Positions 22,584 to 35,479 of a stretch of DNA of 64,000 nt are shown here, piece by piece (position 1 is the stretch's first letter; each line of letters starts with the position of its first letter). This DNA is from Dirofilaria immitis. Taxonomy: Eukaryota > Nematoda > Chromadorea > Rhabditida > Onchocercidae. Under the pieces are notes generated by a model. The model was not told where the DNA came from and ran no database searches. It saw only the letters and a list, made by a program, of their open reading frames with translations. The stretch spans positions 1 to 64,000 of the forward strand of contig JAKNDB010000013.1 of assembly GCA_024305405.1 (NCBI GenBank), read 5' to 3'. A program made the position numbers and the translations under genes.

Positions 22584-25500
22584 GTAATTGATCGAATTGA
22601 AGCAACACCATGGCAAATTCGTGAAACAAATATTAGACTAGCGATCGGTTTAGCTGCGCTATTTTTTATTTATTAATTGGAGCAATTGTTTTCGTACAAA
22701 TTGAAGGTCCAGCTGAAATAAATGATATGGAAGCATATGAGGAGTTTCGATCACACTGGAATCAATTACTGGAAGAAGCAGGATTTAAAGGTAGTAGATT
22801 CATATTAATATATTTCTCAATTTCATGCTTGAATTTTGGATTAATTTTGTAAATAGTTTAATTTTGTTTATTTTATATAATAATATATTTCAATAAGAAT
22901 CAAAGATATTATTTCAATGTATGCATCATACATCATTACTTTTATATCTACATCTACATTATTGTATCAAATATTATCATTTCTGTATAAATATATATCA
23001 CATGTTTATCATTTCTATATCAATATGCATCAAATGCAGTATCACTTCTATATAAAGATGTATCAAATTTTAGCACTTCCATATCAATTTGTATCAAATA
23101 TTTTCATTTCTGTATCAATGTATGTTAAATGTCATCACTTTTATATCAGCATGTACTTAACATTATTTATACATAATAATGTCGGAAAATGACGTATATA
23201 TTTAATTGTAAAATTTAAAATTATTCTAAGAATTTGTCAATTTTTCATAGCTTTCTTCAATGATTTAAAGAAAGTATGGTAATGTTACTTCATGCTTTGG
23301 ACATATTTTATATAATGATAATTTTTTTTAGAAAGTGATATTGACCAATTATTCACTGATATTCGTATAATGGCATTAAAGGAATATGGACCGAAAAAAT
23401 GTAACAACAGAGCCTAGTTGGACGTTCGGCCAAGCATTTTTCTTCGTTGGAGCTTTAATTAGCACTGTCGGTTTGTGCAAATTTATTCCATTCCTTTTTT
23501 CAGTTGTTTGTGTTATTTGTTTATAGATTTATCATTACATTTTATGTTAAGTTTGATGTTTAAATTTTTATACATATTGATAGATTTACTTGTTCCTATA
23601 ATTCTTACATTGGTAGATTAATTTACTTATTTAATTCTTCATAGGTTATGGGCGTGTATTACCACGTACACGTGAAGGTAAATTTTTCACAATAATTTAT
23701 TGTTTGATTGGTATACCATTGACATTAGCATTATTATCGGCCTTAATGGTAAGATTGAAAAATCCAAGTGCTTGGTTACGTTGTAAGCTTAATGCAAAAC
23801 TTGGACATTTATTTCGTGATTCACAAATTCAGGTAACCCATTTTTTTATATCTTGCGTATCTTCTCAGTAAATTAATGATATATTCACGTAACAGGTATG
23901 AATAAAATATTAAAATTTAATACAAATTCTTATATTTCTTGAATATTAATTAAACATAGAGATTGTTGTCAAATTTGTTTTCCTCAAATCTTTTTTGATC
24001 GATTAGTTTTAATTATTTTTTTAAATTTTCTTTTGTTTATGAATTTTTGAAAAAATTTCAACCGATATTTGGTAATATCATTTGAAAATATATCCTGTTA
24101 TCTAATATTTTTTTGTTTAATGATTAAAATACAATGGAAGTTCTAATGAGTAATATACCATTTGACCTTCTTGAATTGCTATTAATTTTTCTAAAACTTT
24201 TTTATTTTTTTAATAATGAAATTTCAATTTAAACTTTCAGATATTTCACCTTAGTTTTGTATGCACTCTATTACTAGTATGCGTCTTTATTATACCGTCA
24301 TATATTTTTACAAAAATTGAAAGCGATTGGGATTTCTTGGATGGATTTTTCTATTGTTTTATTTCGTTAACAACTATCGGTTTGGGTAAGCTTGAAATAT
24401 TCGAAAATGAGAATTTTGAATATTCAATGAATTCAATCTAACAACCTTTCTTTTACTTTATTTTTAAATTTTTATTGTAAATAATTTTTTTGAATTATTA
24501 AGCATATTGAAAAAGTATCGTAAAGTTTTCGCGCATTGAATAAAATATCATTTAAAAAAAAATATCATTTTGATGATTATAATATTCAAATTTTAGGCGA
24601 ATATGTACCAGGTGATCAACCTGATCAACAGTTCAGAACTTTTTATAAGATTATTGTGACTGGTATGCAATATTTTTAATGTGAAATGACAAAGTTTAAT
24701 TTTTATTTTACACAATAACTTTTCAACAATTATTTTACTATTAAATTTGAAAAAAATCATTCAAAACAATTATTGTTTAATATTTTGAAAACTTTCGAAC
24801 AAAATTATAAAAATACTATATTTGATAATTAATTATATTTTAATATTTTTATAATTAATTAAAAGAAGTTTTAGTTTATCTGATATTTGGCTTATCATGC
24901 ATGATGTTATTCCTTGCTACATTATATGATGTACAACAATTGAATGTGAGCCGTTTTTTTCTAACAAGAGACAACGGTTATATCAATCCATCTTATGATG
25001 ATCATCATGAAACATTTGCAATCACTAATCAGGTGAAATCGTATTCATTGCTTTCTTTTACATTTTCTAATTAAAGGATTTAACAAATTAATTTTTTTGA
25101 TGATAACTGAAAATTCGATTATTTTAAATGTATTGTTTTGCTTTTTTTGTATGTCTCGTTTCTTCGGAATTTTAAAAACTAATATTTTTTTACTTTTAAA
25201 AGTATTTTTTGACAGCAATTGAATATTCGAATTTCAATGTCGTAAAAATATTTCTGTATCATTTGATTGATAATGTTAATACTTGTAAGAGTAGTGTATA
25301 TATTGCATGTAAATTTTTACAATTATAAAAATCGGATATAAAGTAAAATTTTTAAAGAACTTGAAAGTTTTAAATTAGAAGTAAATTTTTATAATTACAG
25401 ATTACCAAATCATTGGATACAAATTAAGAAATTTTTAAAAATTATTAAAGAAGGCCAGAAAAGTTTAGCTAATAACCTTAAGTTAAAAAAACTCAGTATT

Positions 25501-26127
25501 ATAGCTAGAAGAAAGAAGTATATTAATATGATAAGGAGAATTAATTGATAAGTCAGTGATAAGAGGAAATAGATAATCTTAGATATTTTTGAATAGAAAT
25601 GAAAACATATGGAAATGGATTGCTCATGATTTCCTGTGTTTTTTATCGGATTGATTACGAATTCTATGCATGAGAGATTTCATGCAAAAGTGGTGATCAT
25701 CATTTAATTTAGATTTGAATCATTGTTATTGTTGTCGCCGTTCAATGGAAAATTTTACTCTTTATCTTTTCAAGTTTTAATTATGCTAGTTTGGATGTAT
25801 TTTAGAAAAGTTTCAAATTTATTTGTTTCAGCAATATAATTTTTGAATGATAAGTTTTATTATTTGAAATTGAAATTGAAAAAGAAGCAAATTTAAAAAT
25901 ATTTGGTTTTTCAGGAAAAATTAGAATTAATGAAATTTTATTTATTTATTTTTAATCTTTTGCCTATGAAATAATTTTCTATTCCTTATTATTGTTTTTG
26001 TTTGCAGAATTATGGAATTACAAATATCTATACACGTCATATTAATGAATCACCGGTATCAACATACGAAACAGGGGCTTTTACCAAACTGGATGATATT
26101 CTTGTACTGATATTGATAAACGATTGA
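22584..26127 (+). CDS. Two-pore-domain (K2P/TWiK) potassium channel, 5' end unresolved, two frame breaks
   Basis: Exons: 22584-22790, 23332-23470, 23645-23832, 24241-24385, 24597-24662, 24875-25032 and 26008-26127 (TGA), all with GT-AG boundaries. In order they encode M1 ([20 protein letters not shown]), the cap region, pore 1 ([16 protein letters not shown]), M2 ([17 protein letters not shown]), M3, pore 2 ([19 protein letters not shown]) and M4 ([19 protein letters not shown]), then a short tail of about 80 residues. The GYG/GLG filter pair and the YVPG motif resemble the KCNK1/6 branch. Such channels carry background K+ current across the plasma membrane. No start codon is visible: exon 22584 opens mid-protein, so at least one 5' exon is missing. 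The frame breaks at the T6 run 22662-22667 (one T short) and at the A6 run 23394-23399 (one A extra). These may be assembly errors or real damage. Seven exons sum to about 340 codons. The last few codons are uncertain. Confidence 0.92.
22926..23165 (+). repeat. Intronic minisatellite in the K2P gene
   Basis: A 35-40 bp unit (ATCATTTCTATATCAATATG, then TATCAAAT) recurs about six times in the first visible intron. It yields a spurious open frame of 91 codons at 22917-23192. Confidence 0.8.
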
Positions 26128-28560
26128 TATAATAATAAATTACCAATTCAAAAACGCAGCTCTAAAATTTTAAATTTTATAAATTAATAGCAAAGAAAAA
26201 GAAATTTTTCATTGTTAGTCTTTGCGGAAAATCCAATATTTAATTTTATTTCCGTGGATGATTTTGAACCTACTTTTAGCCAAAGAAATCAAATTGTTAC
26301 TTTGAAGAAGGAAATATTTGATACTATTTCCTTTTTTTTTCATTATTTCTCGATTTTTTTGTTAAATTATTAGTCATTGTTTAAATTATATAAAGCTAAA
26401 TTTTAACAAATATGATTACAATGGAATTGTTTATGGCTCCGCATATTTATAACTTTACAATTTAATACGTTTATCAAAGCTTTTCCAATCTCAATTTATA
26501 TCATAGTTGTAAATATTTATTTATTTATTTAATGTGGTATTTTTCCTTTTTGTTTATCGGTGCTGTAATGTATTTCTCTTTTTATGCAATAACTATTAAT
26601 AATTTTAATAATATCTTTTGCAGAATAATATTAAAATAAAAATATAAAAAACTGTACTTTTGTTCGTTAATTTAATTTATATTTCTAAAATTCATTATTG
26701 ATCCAAAATAAATCGGAATTTAAAGATTTTTCCAAGATGAAAATGTATTTATACGTATCATGTAATAAATTTTTTTGAAAGGATTGTAAGTTGAAAATAG
26801 AGATTTCTTGTGTAACAGATTTTATTTGTTGCAACTACAATGCTCAAATTTATTAGAAATATAGCGAATATGTAAATATTTTGATAAGTAAAGAAGTTGT
26901 CCGGTATCATTGATATTAGCAGTTAGATAAAAACCGCTCATTGAACAATCGATCATGATCAAAATAAATAAATAAGAATAAGAAATAAACAAGAAATAGT
27001 GAAGAAATAATGTTCCCTCAACGAAAAACGGTCACTTTTATAGTTTTATAGTGTTTACAATTTTATTAGCAATGTCCTAAAAGGTGACATAACAGATCTG
27101 ATTGTTTGTAATGCATTAAGCAACAACATCCTTTGCGTAATTATAAGATTGATCTTTAAAAGACGAATTTTTGCTAAGGAAACATGAAAACAACTTTACA
27201 TTACAACATATTGCATGCAGAATTATTAATTTAATTTTTAAAATTTTTGGAATAAATCAATAATTTTTATATGATATTATAAGATAAAATTATTATGAAA
27301 TGAGTTTTATTATAATATATGGCTCTTTTCTTTTATTTTAGTTTATACGTAAATAAGCTAAGAAATGTTCGTAATAAATTTGTGAAAATGTGTATGTTCA
27401 TTTATTCATTCCTTATATTATTAAACTTTAAACATTTGAGATTTTTTTCTAAATGAATATATCAGATATTTTAATGCAATTTTAATGATCTATTGAGAAT
27501 TTATATTTAATTGTCAATTATTCTAATTATCAATTTATTCTACTGATAATATGGAATAAAACTTTTTATCAATTTCTAATACATCACGTACGTTTTGCTA
27601 CTTTGCTTTACGCTAAAAATGAAAATCTTAAAAGACAAACAGAATTTAAAAAACTTGTATTTTAATATTTGTTAAGGCATGACACATCATTAATGATGAT
27701 ATTGGAGAAGTACAAGAAATAAAAATATAAAAGAAAATGAGGGATAAAAATTCCCCGTTTCATAAAAATGGTTGGTTTGGCTTAATAGTTCTTCTTTAAA
27801 TATTAGTTTACTAGTTTTGACGGTTTTAGGACGAACAATATTATCCAAAGTCTGAAAAGATTGTAGAATATTTGATGATATAAATATCAAATAATGAAAA
27901 AATTTCATGAAGTAGAAGTTTGTAATATTTTCTGGACGCATGAATCATTTATCCAAATCATTAAAAATGCTCCTTGTTCTCCTATCTTTCCATCTGTTAA
28001 TAAAACTTGCGTGCATTGTTTAAAATGTTGAAATCTATGCTAATTATCTGGAATTGATCCAAAGCTTTTATGCATCTTTGAAATATTACCCATCTCTCAC
28101 TTTTCATTCTGATGATTAAACTTACCATCCGCTACAAAGATCACCGGTATAGAAGCTTCTCGCAATCAACTGGCAATGTTTTGCTAAGTAGTTACTCAGT
28201 TAACCAATATCAGTAGTGATCCAACTCACTCGATAACCGACAAGTTCAAATTTCAGTTCAAATTACGTGCACTAAAATCATCTTTGCTACGATCGACTGA
28301 TCAATTTCAATCATGATATTATCCGATTATACTTTATCTTATAACATAAATGAAGAAATAAATTTTTCTCCAAATAATAGAACTTTTTTACCAAGATTCG
28401 TCTCGGTCCAACGCAAGAACTTTTAGCGACAAATGTATAAAACGAAAAGTTTCCATTTGTCGATAGAAAAATTATATAAATAAGAACAATCTAAAGTTCA
28501 AAATTTTTTGATTTATAATTTAAGAATAATAGAAACCCTGAGTGAATATTGCTCAGGTAT
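26128..28560. other. No gene seen downstream of the K2P gene
   Basis: This is the A/T-rich 3' flank. The AATAAA at 26134 is too close to the stop to be convincing; TTAAAATAAAAAT near 26633 is a more plausible polyadenylation region. The 27690-27941 minus open frame has no recognisable motif. Confidence 0.5.
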
Positions 28561-28564
28561 TTCG

Positions 28565-28900
28565 TTTCTCAATTTTGCAATAGACGATGTTGCCGACGAA
28601 AATTCATTCCGCCTTTCAATGGCAGCACCTCAAACTAGGATAATTAAACCTTTATCGCGATAACTTTAATTAACACGTCAACGAATGCAACAATTACAAT
28701 ATTAATGAAATAATAAGAAATTCTAATAACGACGGAATAATCTAAGGACAGAAGCTACCCAAAGACACCCGGTGCTCTCCAATCCCGGGAGCCCATTTAA
28801 CCAAAATGATCACGCTGATTAGAATTTTCGGAGGCATCACATCTCCAGATTCCATTCCGATCTTTTCTTAAATTTCAGTGTTCGATTTCCTTTTATGTTA
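28565..28900 (-). repeat. SL1-bearing dispersed repeat, copy 1
   Basis: On the minus strand this aligns with 35480-35850: shared TTAATTATCC, GCATTGAAAGGC-like text and upstream CTTTGGGT, with many substitutions. The minus strand at 28650-28629 reads GGTTTAATTATCCTAGTTTG plus AG, a 20/22 match to nematode SL1, followed by GTGCTG. An Sm-like AATTTTCG lies about 45 nt further on. The predicted 3' hairpin is weak, so this copy looks decayed. Confidence 0.7.
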
Positions 28901-29269
28901 TTTTAACTGTACCATCTTGACTACCAATTGTGTTGCCCTGTCGTATTCTTTAGAAAATTCTCTCTTGGGAACCCTTTCAAATTTCTTGTCTCTTCTTCTG
29001 ATGCATTTACGAGGAATCATAAGACTATGCTTATTAATTTAAGCAGGGATGAAAACCGTGTCTCATCTATCAACGTAAATTTCTCTGATTTTATCGCTTC
29101 TTCTTTCATCAGTCTCATATTCCTGCACACATTTATAATGTTTTCTTCCATGACCATATCCTCATGCTATTTTTCCTTTGGTTCCCACAACCATGATAGA
29201 CTGTCAAATTGCGAGGAAAACTAGAAAATTAGAAATTCAATACTTTACTTCGTGTTGGATTTCACACAA

Positions 29270-29800
29270 AGGGTATACGTTGTATATGCGTATTTTATGT
29301 GTACGATGTAAGCTAAAATTGTCGCCTTTGCCTATGAGCTGTACACTCCACGCGCTAACAAAGGCCTTAATCGTTACAACCATAATTGTGCCAGAGGATC
29401 CACTCACGAAAGAAGAGGATCCTGATCACCAAACTATTATACAGGATGTCCATTGCCGAGGCTAGTTGATGAAACAAGTCGGGCGTCTTTCTTTTAATTT
29501 TTATTTTTTCTCGAATTATGCTATCATCATTAAACTTGTCTTAATAATATCTTTGAAACTGAATCACCATTGTTGATTTATTATCATGTTACCGTAATAA
29601 AGTTAATTACCCAAGTTTGAGATTCTTTCGAAGTGCGAAAAACAAGAAATTGAGGAAATCTTTTGACATTGAGGAGAAAAAAATTACCCACATCAAGTTT
29701 GTCACGATCAGGAAGAAATCGTTGACATGGACATTCTATCATAACCAACTGTTTCTCAATTTTTCTGGGAAAAGTCTTCTTGAAACATGGTCTGCTGGAT
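29270..29800 (+). repeat. SL1-bearing dispersed repeat, copy 2
   Basis: This stretch is related to 62400-62830 (CCTATGAGCT, ATGCTATCATCATTAAACTTG). It contains TTAATTACCCAAGTTTGAG at 29603-29621, identical to the last 19 bases of SL1. The following bases are ATTCTTTC, so the GT donor of an SL RNA is absent. Open frames at 28928-29465 and 29617-29874 fall in the repeat and show no family resemblance. Confidence 0.7.
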
Positions 29801-29879
29801 TATTTTTGATTTCACATGATGAAATTCAATTCTTTCACATCTTATTTCGCCAATTCTGTTTGAGATATATCTAGATCCT

Positions 29880-32800
29880 ACTGGTGGTTTTCTTAGCCAC
29901 AAGCGCTATTTGTCCACAAGTATATCTTTTCCACATCAATTTCTTGTTTAATAAATTTCAGCTCTCTTACTCCAAACGGAAACTACAAATGATAGGAATT
30001 CCTATGAAACACAGTAAGGTGTAACTATTATTGTAGAATAATAAGTGGAGTGGATAATTGTAAAAGAAAACATAAAAGATGCTGAATAGATATAACATAA
30101 TGATTATTATATGTAACTAATATATTTATTAGGCATGGATTTAATACTTCTTAACGATTTTTTGATTATTTGTTTTCAAAATATCAATCTCAGATATATA
30201 CCACTAATATTTGTTCACAAATATTTAAAAATTATAACCACAGTGATAATGTTTAATGACTATAGCTATCATGAAGCACTGTAACATTACACATTTTAAT
30301 GGCTAATGATTTGGTAAAAGAGGTAGAAAAACAGTCCCATATCCTTATTTTACATCTGCTCTTTATTCTTTACAAGCTTCTTTTATATAAACTATGATTT
30401 AATACCCTTTTACATTATCATAATATTTTTATTCCTCAAAATTTTCATCAAAATATTTGAAACTATCTCGAAATTCTAGTATTATAGCTAGCATAGTAGA
30501 GATAATTAACTGGTTAGGTCTGGGAAGGGGCATGGAAGAATAAGAAAAAGAAATGTTTATTTATACATTTATACGTAAACTTTCGAAATCTTTTATGTGC
30601 AACATTTTGAAAACCGGTCAACATTCTGCAATGAAGTAAATAAAATAAAATCAAATGGTTGAAGAGAATTTGACGAAGAAAATTCCGGACTGGCAGTATT
30701 AATTGTATGAGTTCCTGAAGGTTTTTCCTCTAAAAGTTTTCATTTAAAATTCATTCCCGAGGTCTCGATTGACTTAATTTGTTTCTTTTTAGCTTAATAA
30801 ATTAATGCATCTTTTATGAGAATTAGTATTAGTGGATAACATTTTTTATCTATAAAATCATTTCTAAGCTGTCATAGGTTCATCTTATTATTTCATTATT
30901 GTATTCAAATATACAGGGTAATTTATCATATATTACCTAAAAATTATTTTGATTATGTTTCCCTGTGTTAAAAATATTATTCAATTCTATTTTATAACAT
31001 TTTTATTATTTTTTTTGTCGTTGAATTACAAGTTTTATCGACATCAACACTACATGAAGCTTCAAATGCTACGCATGAAAGAAATGTTTTTTTCCCAAAA
31101 ATTTATCATAATCAATAGTCAGGCAAGAATATCATTTTCTAAAACTTTCATTTCATTAATGAAAGTTTTAGAAAAACTTAGAAAAAAATTAAATTACATC
31201 AAAATTTTTTCTCCACATTTCACATGCGCATTGTTTATAAAAGTAAAAGAGAAAGAAAAATTGGAAGAAAAATAACAGTAAAATTTAATATAAATAGAAG
31301 AATTGTGGTAACTTGTAATGAGTAATAATATTAATAACAACAAATAATTGTTTGTAAATATTAGGCGACAAAAATAATGGATGACAAATTCTTAATGAAA
31401 TCTGCATCATTATTGAAATCCTTTTATTATGCAGATAATGTTATTCATGGTAAAAGTTTATGTCAGCGACATATTTTATTCCGCTTCGCCATTTTAATAC
31501 CAAATTATATCAAAATGCTTGCTTATGCTTGTAAAGGACATTCTCTGGATTTTTTTTAATATTTTTTTTATATTTTATCTTCTCATCAGTTTGAAAACAG
31601 AAATAAAATTCTTCTGTACAATCAATTAGATTATTTTCTTCCTCCAAAGATGGCAAATCTTCCATTTCCACTTCCTTTGAAGTTAAGACGTAAAACAGAA
31701 AATCACTGTTTCAAATCTGAAAAGTACTATGTTTATTGCTCGGTAAATAAATTTAAAAATTACATTTATGTAAAAGAAATTATAAAGTGTGAATAATAGA
31801 TTTTCCAGAACCTTTCGAGGATGCAAAAATTAATTTTGAAAAGCGATGATTACAAAACGAGAGGTTAAAAATTTCATTTCTTCTTTCACCAGCATTTCAG
31901 CTTTAGCATCTCGAACTATTTAGATGGAAAATGTTATCGGATATCAGCAAAGCAATATTCCGAATCCGATTTATGAATCTGTTCTAGTCTGACCATTTTA
32001 TTTAAATTTTTCAATTATTTGATATAATCAGGGGCATGAAACTGCGCAAAAAATATTTCAATCATGTCTGATTAATGAATTAATGGAAATTTTCGAGAAA
32101 TTTTAGTCATATAATAGAGTGATAAAGGCCAAAAATTTTGATTACTGAAAAGTTTTTTCGCTGTTATAGATGCATATATCTATGAGATCTTGACAATGTC
32201 TATGAATTATCTATGTCAATAACAATTTAGTTTTATTGACTTTTCTCATTGACATTTTGTGAATTTTTCCTTTAAAATTGAAGTTCAATTTTTCTTATAT
32301 TTATAAATCCAAAAGAAACATTTTATGCAAGAATTTGCTTCGGAACTTAAAATATTTTTATATTTCCTCTAAATAATAATATTATACTATATTGATTTCT
32401 CACGTAGATTTATGATTTCATAATTTATCGTATTGATATTGTATCATTTACAGTCATGATCATTTTCTTTTTCATAAAGGAATTCCGAACTTTTTATGTT
32501 ATTGTCAATATTTTTATCTATTCGCATTATTTATCAACGGAATCCATTAATGGATTTCTAAATTACCGAAAAGCATAAGTTGGAACTGAATGCAAAATTG
32601 GTACTGTAAACATCCTATTCTATTTTAAATACGCTTTGCGATATATGTAAAAAACCAACCACTTCATATTCAATTGCATGGTACAATACTATCTTTGTCA
32701 GCGACAACTTTTATCTAAATTATTAATTCGTGCTTAAATCACTGAAAAAAAAAAAAAATTCAAAATTTTAATTTTTCATTTATAGAAAAATGTTATTCCT

Positions 32801-33470
32801 TGCTTTATATCCATAAAAATTTAAATAAACGTTCAGTATGTTACAGTAATAATATAATACGATGAAATCACATCAGTTACATCTCCACCAACTTTTTTGT
32901 TGCATATAGACGTAACTTCCTGCACAAATAACTTTCATCTAAAATTCGGCGAAAAAGAATTAGAATCACTTTGCAGATGTCATCATTAGTGTTTTCGAGA
33001 ATAAGAAGTAAAAGGAGAAAAAATTGGAAATTCGACAGCGATATTGCAAAATTAGTTCCGTATAATTTTAGTACTGTAAGAAAATGAATGAACTTCGTCC
33101 TTTGTTAAATAGCTGTGATAAATTTACAATTGTTTCATCCTTAAAATAAACGGCAAATTTTGAATTTTAAAACTGGCGTTTGAAAAATGATATGCATCAT
33201 TCTAATATTGTTGAAACAGTGAAGATCATCAGTATTCTAACTGAATAATCCAAATCATTGCCTTCTGATGTACTAATTCATGTGTATAACATGCTACGTA
33301 CATTGCTCGAATTCTTACTTTACCACGGTTCAAATCCCATGTATGCGATCATGAACAAGAGAGGCGACTGTATCTACGCCTTATAAATGACTGTACTCCT
33401 TGTTTTTGTCTACTTTGCTCTTTCTGCTCGTAGCGTATTTTCCTCATATTGTATCTATCTCTCCTCTCCA
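29880..33470. other. No gene seen
   Basis: AT-rich sequence. Frames at 30949-31275 and 31377-31559 are short, compositionally biased and without motifs or splice partners. No RNA gene or clear repeat was found. Confidence 0.5.
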
Positions 33471-33474
33471 CATC

Positions 33475-33588
33475 TATATATAAGCACCCGCCCGCACCTC
33501 CAGGAGACAAAGTTAGCATTTGGTGATTTCCGCGGTCGATTCCCCGAGACCATGCTACTCTCATGGCTTTAATCCTTGTCTCCCTTTT
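33475..33588 (+). ncRNA. Candidate small Pol III transcript (TATA, terminal stem, T4 stop)
   Basis: A TATATATAA box at 33475-33483 lies 20-28 bp before GGAGACAAAG (33503-33512). The latter pairs with CCTTGTCTCC (33574-33583), 9 of 10 positions. TTTT follows at 33585-33588. Inside, CCATG-CTACTCT-CATGG (33550-33566) forms a hairpin. This spacing fits a gene-external (U6-type) Pol III promoter and an RNA of about 83-86 nt closed by its ends, as in Y/stem-bulge RNAs. I do not recognise the family; it does not fold as a standard tRNA. Confidence 0.45.
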
Positions 33589-33631
33589 ACGTTATATATA
33601 TTTGTTATGATTCTTTACACTATTAGTTCTA

Positions 33632-33731
33632 TCCGGCGCTAATATTTTATTGTTCCAAACAAACACTTCTATAAAATCGGTTCCGGCGCTAATATTTTAT
33701 TGTTCCAAACAAACACTTCTATAAAATCGGT
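33632..33731 (+). repeat. Exact 50-bp tandem duplication
   Basis: Two identical 50-bp units start TCCGGCGCTAATATTTTATT at 33632 and 33682. Perfect identity implies a recent duplication, or an assembly artefact. Confidence 0.95.
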
Positions 33732-35479
33732 AATTTGCAACTACGCAGCAAAAGTTCTGATTTCTCATCAGCATTTCGAAAGAGAAAGGCTTCATCTTCC
33801 AATAACACTAGCAACGCATGCGCCTGCTTATTAATAACTTTCTCAACATTATTCATTGTGAGTTGAAGCGATGCAAATCAGTCCATTATATAAATGAACC
33901 TATATTTTCAAAATATTGCAGGTAAATTATATTGTTTACCTCTTTCATAGTATTTAGCATCTTATAATGCCTTTACTTCTTTGGAGAGAACAGTTAAATT
34001 AACAAATGAATTCTACTTCAAATTTATTATTTACGTAAAAATATTATAAAAGATAGAGAGTACTGCTAAATTATAGAAATTTTATAGAAATATAGCCATA
34101 TTCAAAACCAAATTCAATTACAAACTATGAATGATTGCGAAACCATCTGGAACTATGTGACGCTATGCCGTAAAAACTTGATTAAAATGTGTACTGAAGT
34201 AGCATCTGAAAATGCTATTAAGATATTCAATTAACTTTTAGGGTGCTCAAAGAAATTTCAAATTCCGAGAACATATAGTGTAAACAATTTAAGGATTAGG
34301 CGACAGTTTATTTGCATCACTTTGAAAATATTACTGCCATTTCCGCCATACTAATAATATTAATATTGATATACGATTGGAAATTCAGTTATCAGTTATT
34401 ACTTTTGAAAATTTCAGTAAAGTTTATAATATTCAATACTTTGATCTTCCAATAAGCAACTATGTTCTGACGGATTTTATAGATGAATGGATTTATTATA
34501 GGGATTGATGAGTGATAATATATTACATTTTTTATTCTACTTTTCACTGAAAAATTTTGTAATTAAAACAATCATAAGGTAATAAAGGATTAGATCACTT
34601 TGACAATTGTTTAAATACATCTTATTTAAATAAAAAATACACTTGCAAACTGAAGTATGCAAAATGACAGGTTCTTTTATTTATTAATATTATTATTATT
34701 ATTATGTTTGAAATATGTCTCGTATATCTCCCCACGATTTGCATATTTGCGTTTTCACTATCTCATACCAAATGATTTTCAAGCTAAGAAATTAGAACAA
34801 AAGTTCACACATTAACTAAATTGCATATTAATTGGATTCAGATGAATAGTTCACGTAGATATTTATGCAGAGACTTAATAAAGACTCATACAGGGCTTAA
34901 ATATTGACCGTAAACCACTGAGTATGGATTTGTTGAAGAAAAACTACGTTTACTGAATTTCATCAGGATCTGACACCTGACCATGAATTGTGCATTCTAG
35001 CATATCGAACTTATTCTCATCTATGTTTACTCGCAGACCAATCTAAAACCCTACAAATGTCAGGTTGATTATTCAACGATCGAATTACTCAATATCGACA
35101 GGAAATCGAATTCATGCAGGCTTGCATGCTGATTAATTATCAAATTATTATAGGTCATCAAAATTTAAACCTTAAATCGAATTGGAAACACGCGAATTTC
35201 AAGTTTGCCCAATATTAATCCAGAAAAATCAACCAAATATTTAATATATTTAATAACACATAATGTAATATATCATCGGTCACTTGCAATTTGTCTTATA
35301 TAACCATCTAAAAGTTTGAACTTCCAGTGCAGATAAATGTAAATGATTAATTAACCAAGTTTAGAATTTTTGCATATATTAAAACCAAAGAATACATCCT
35401 TTAAGATTATACCATTTTCTTTACTATCTGATAACTAGACTCCAATTCTAGTCCATATACCAGGAAAATATTCGAAAAT

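Noticed and set aside
33320..33345. GGTTCAAATCCC, like a tRNA B box
   Set aside because: The flanks do not form a T-stem or acceptor stem and no A box stands at the right distance.
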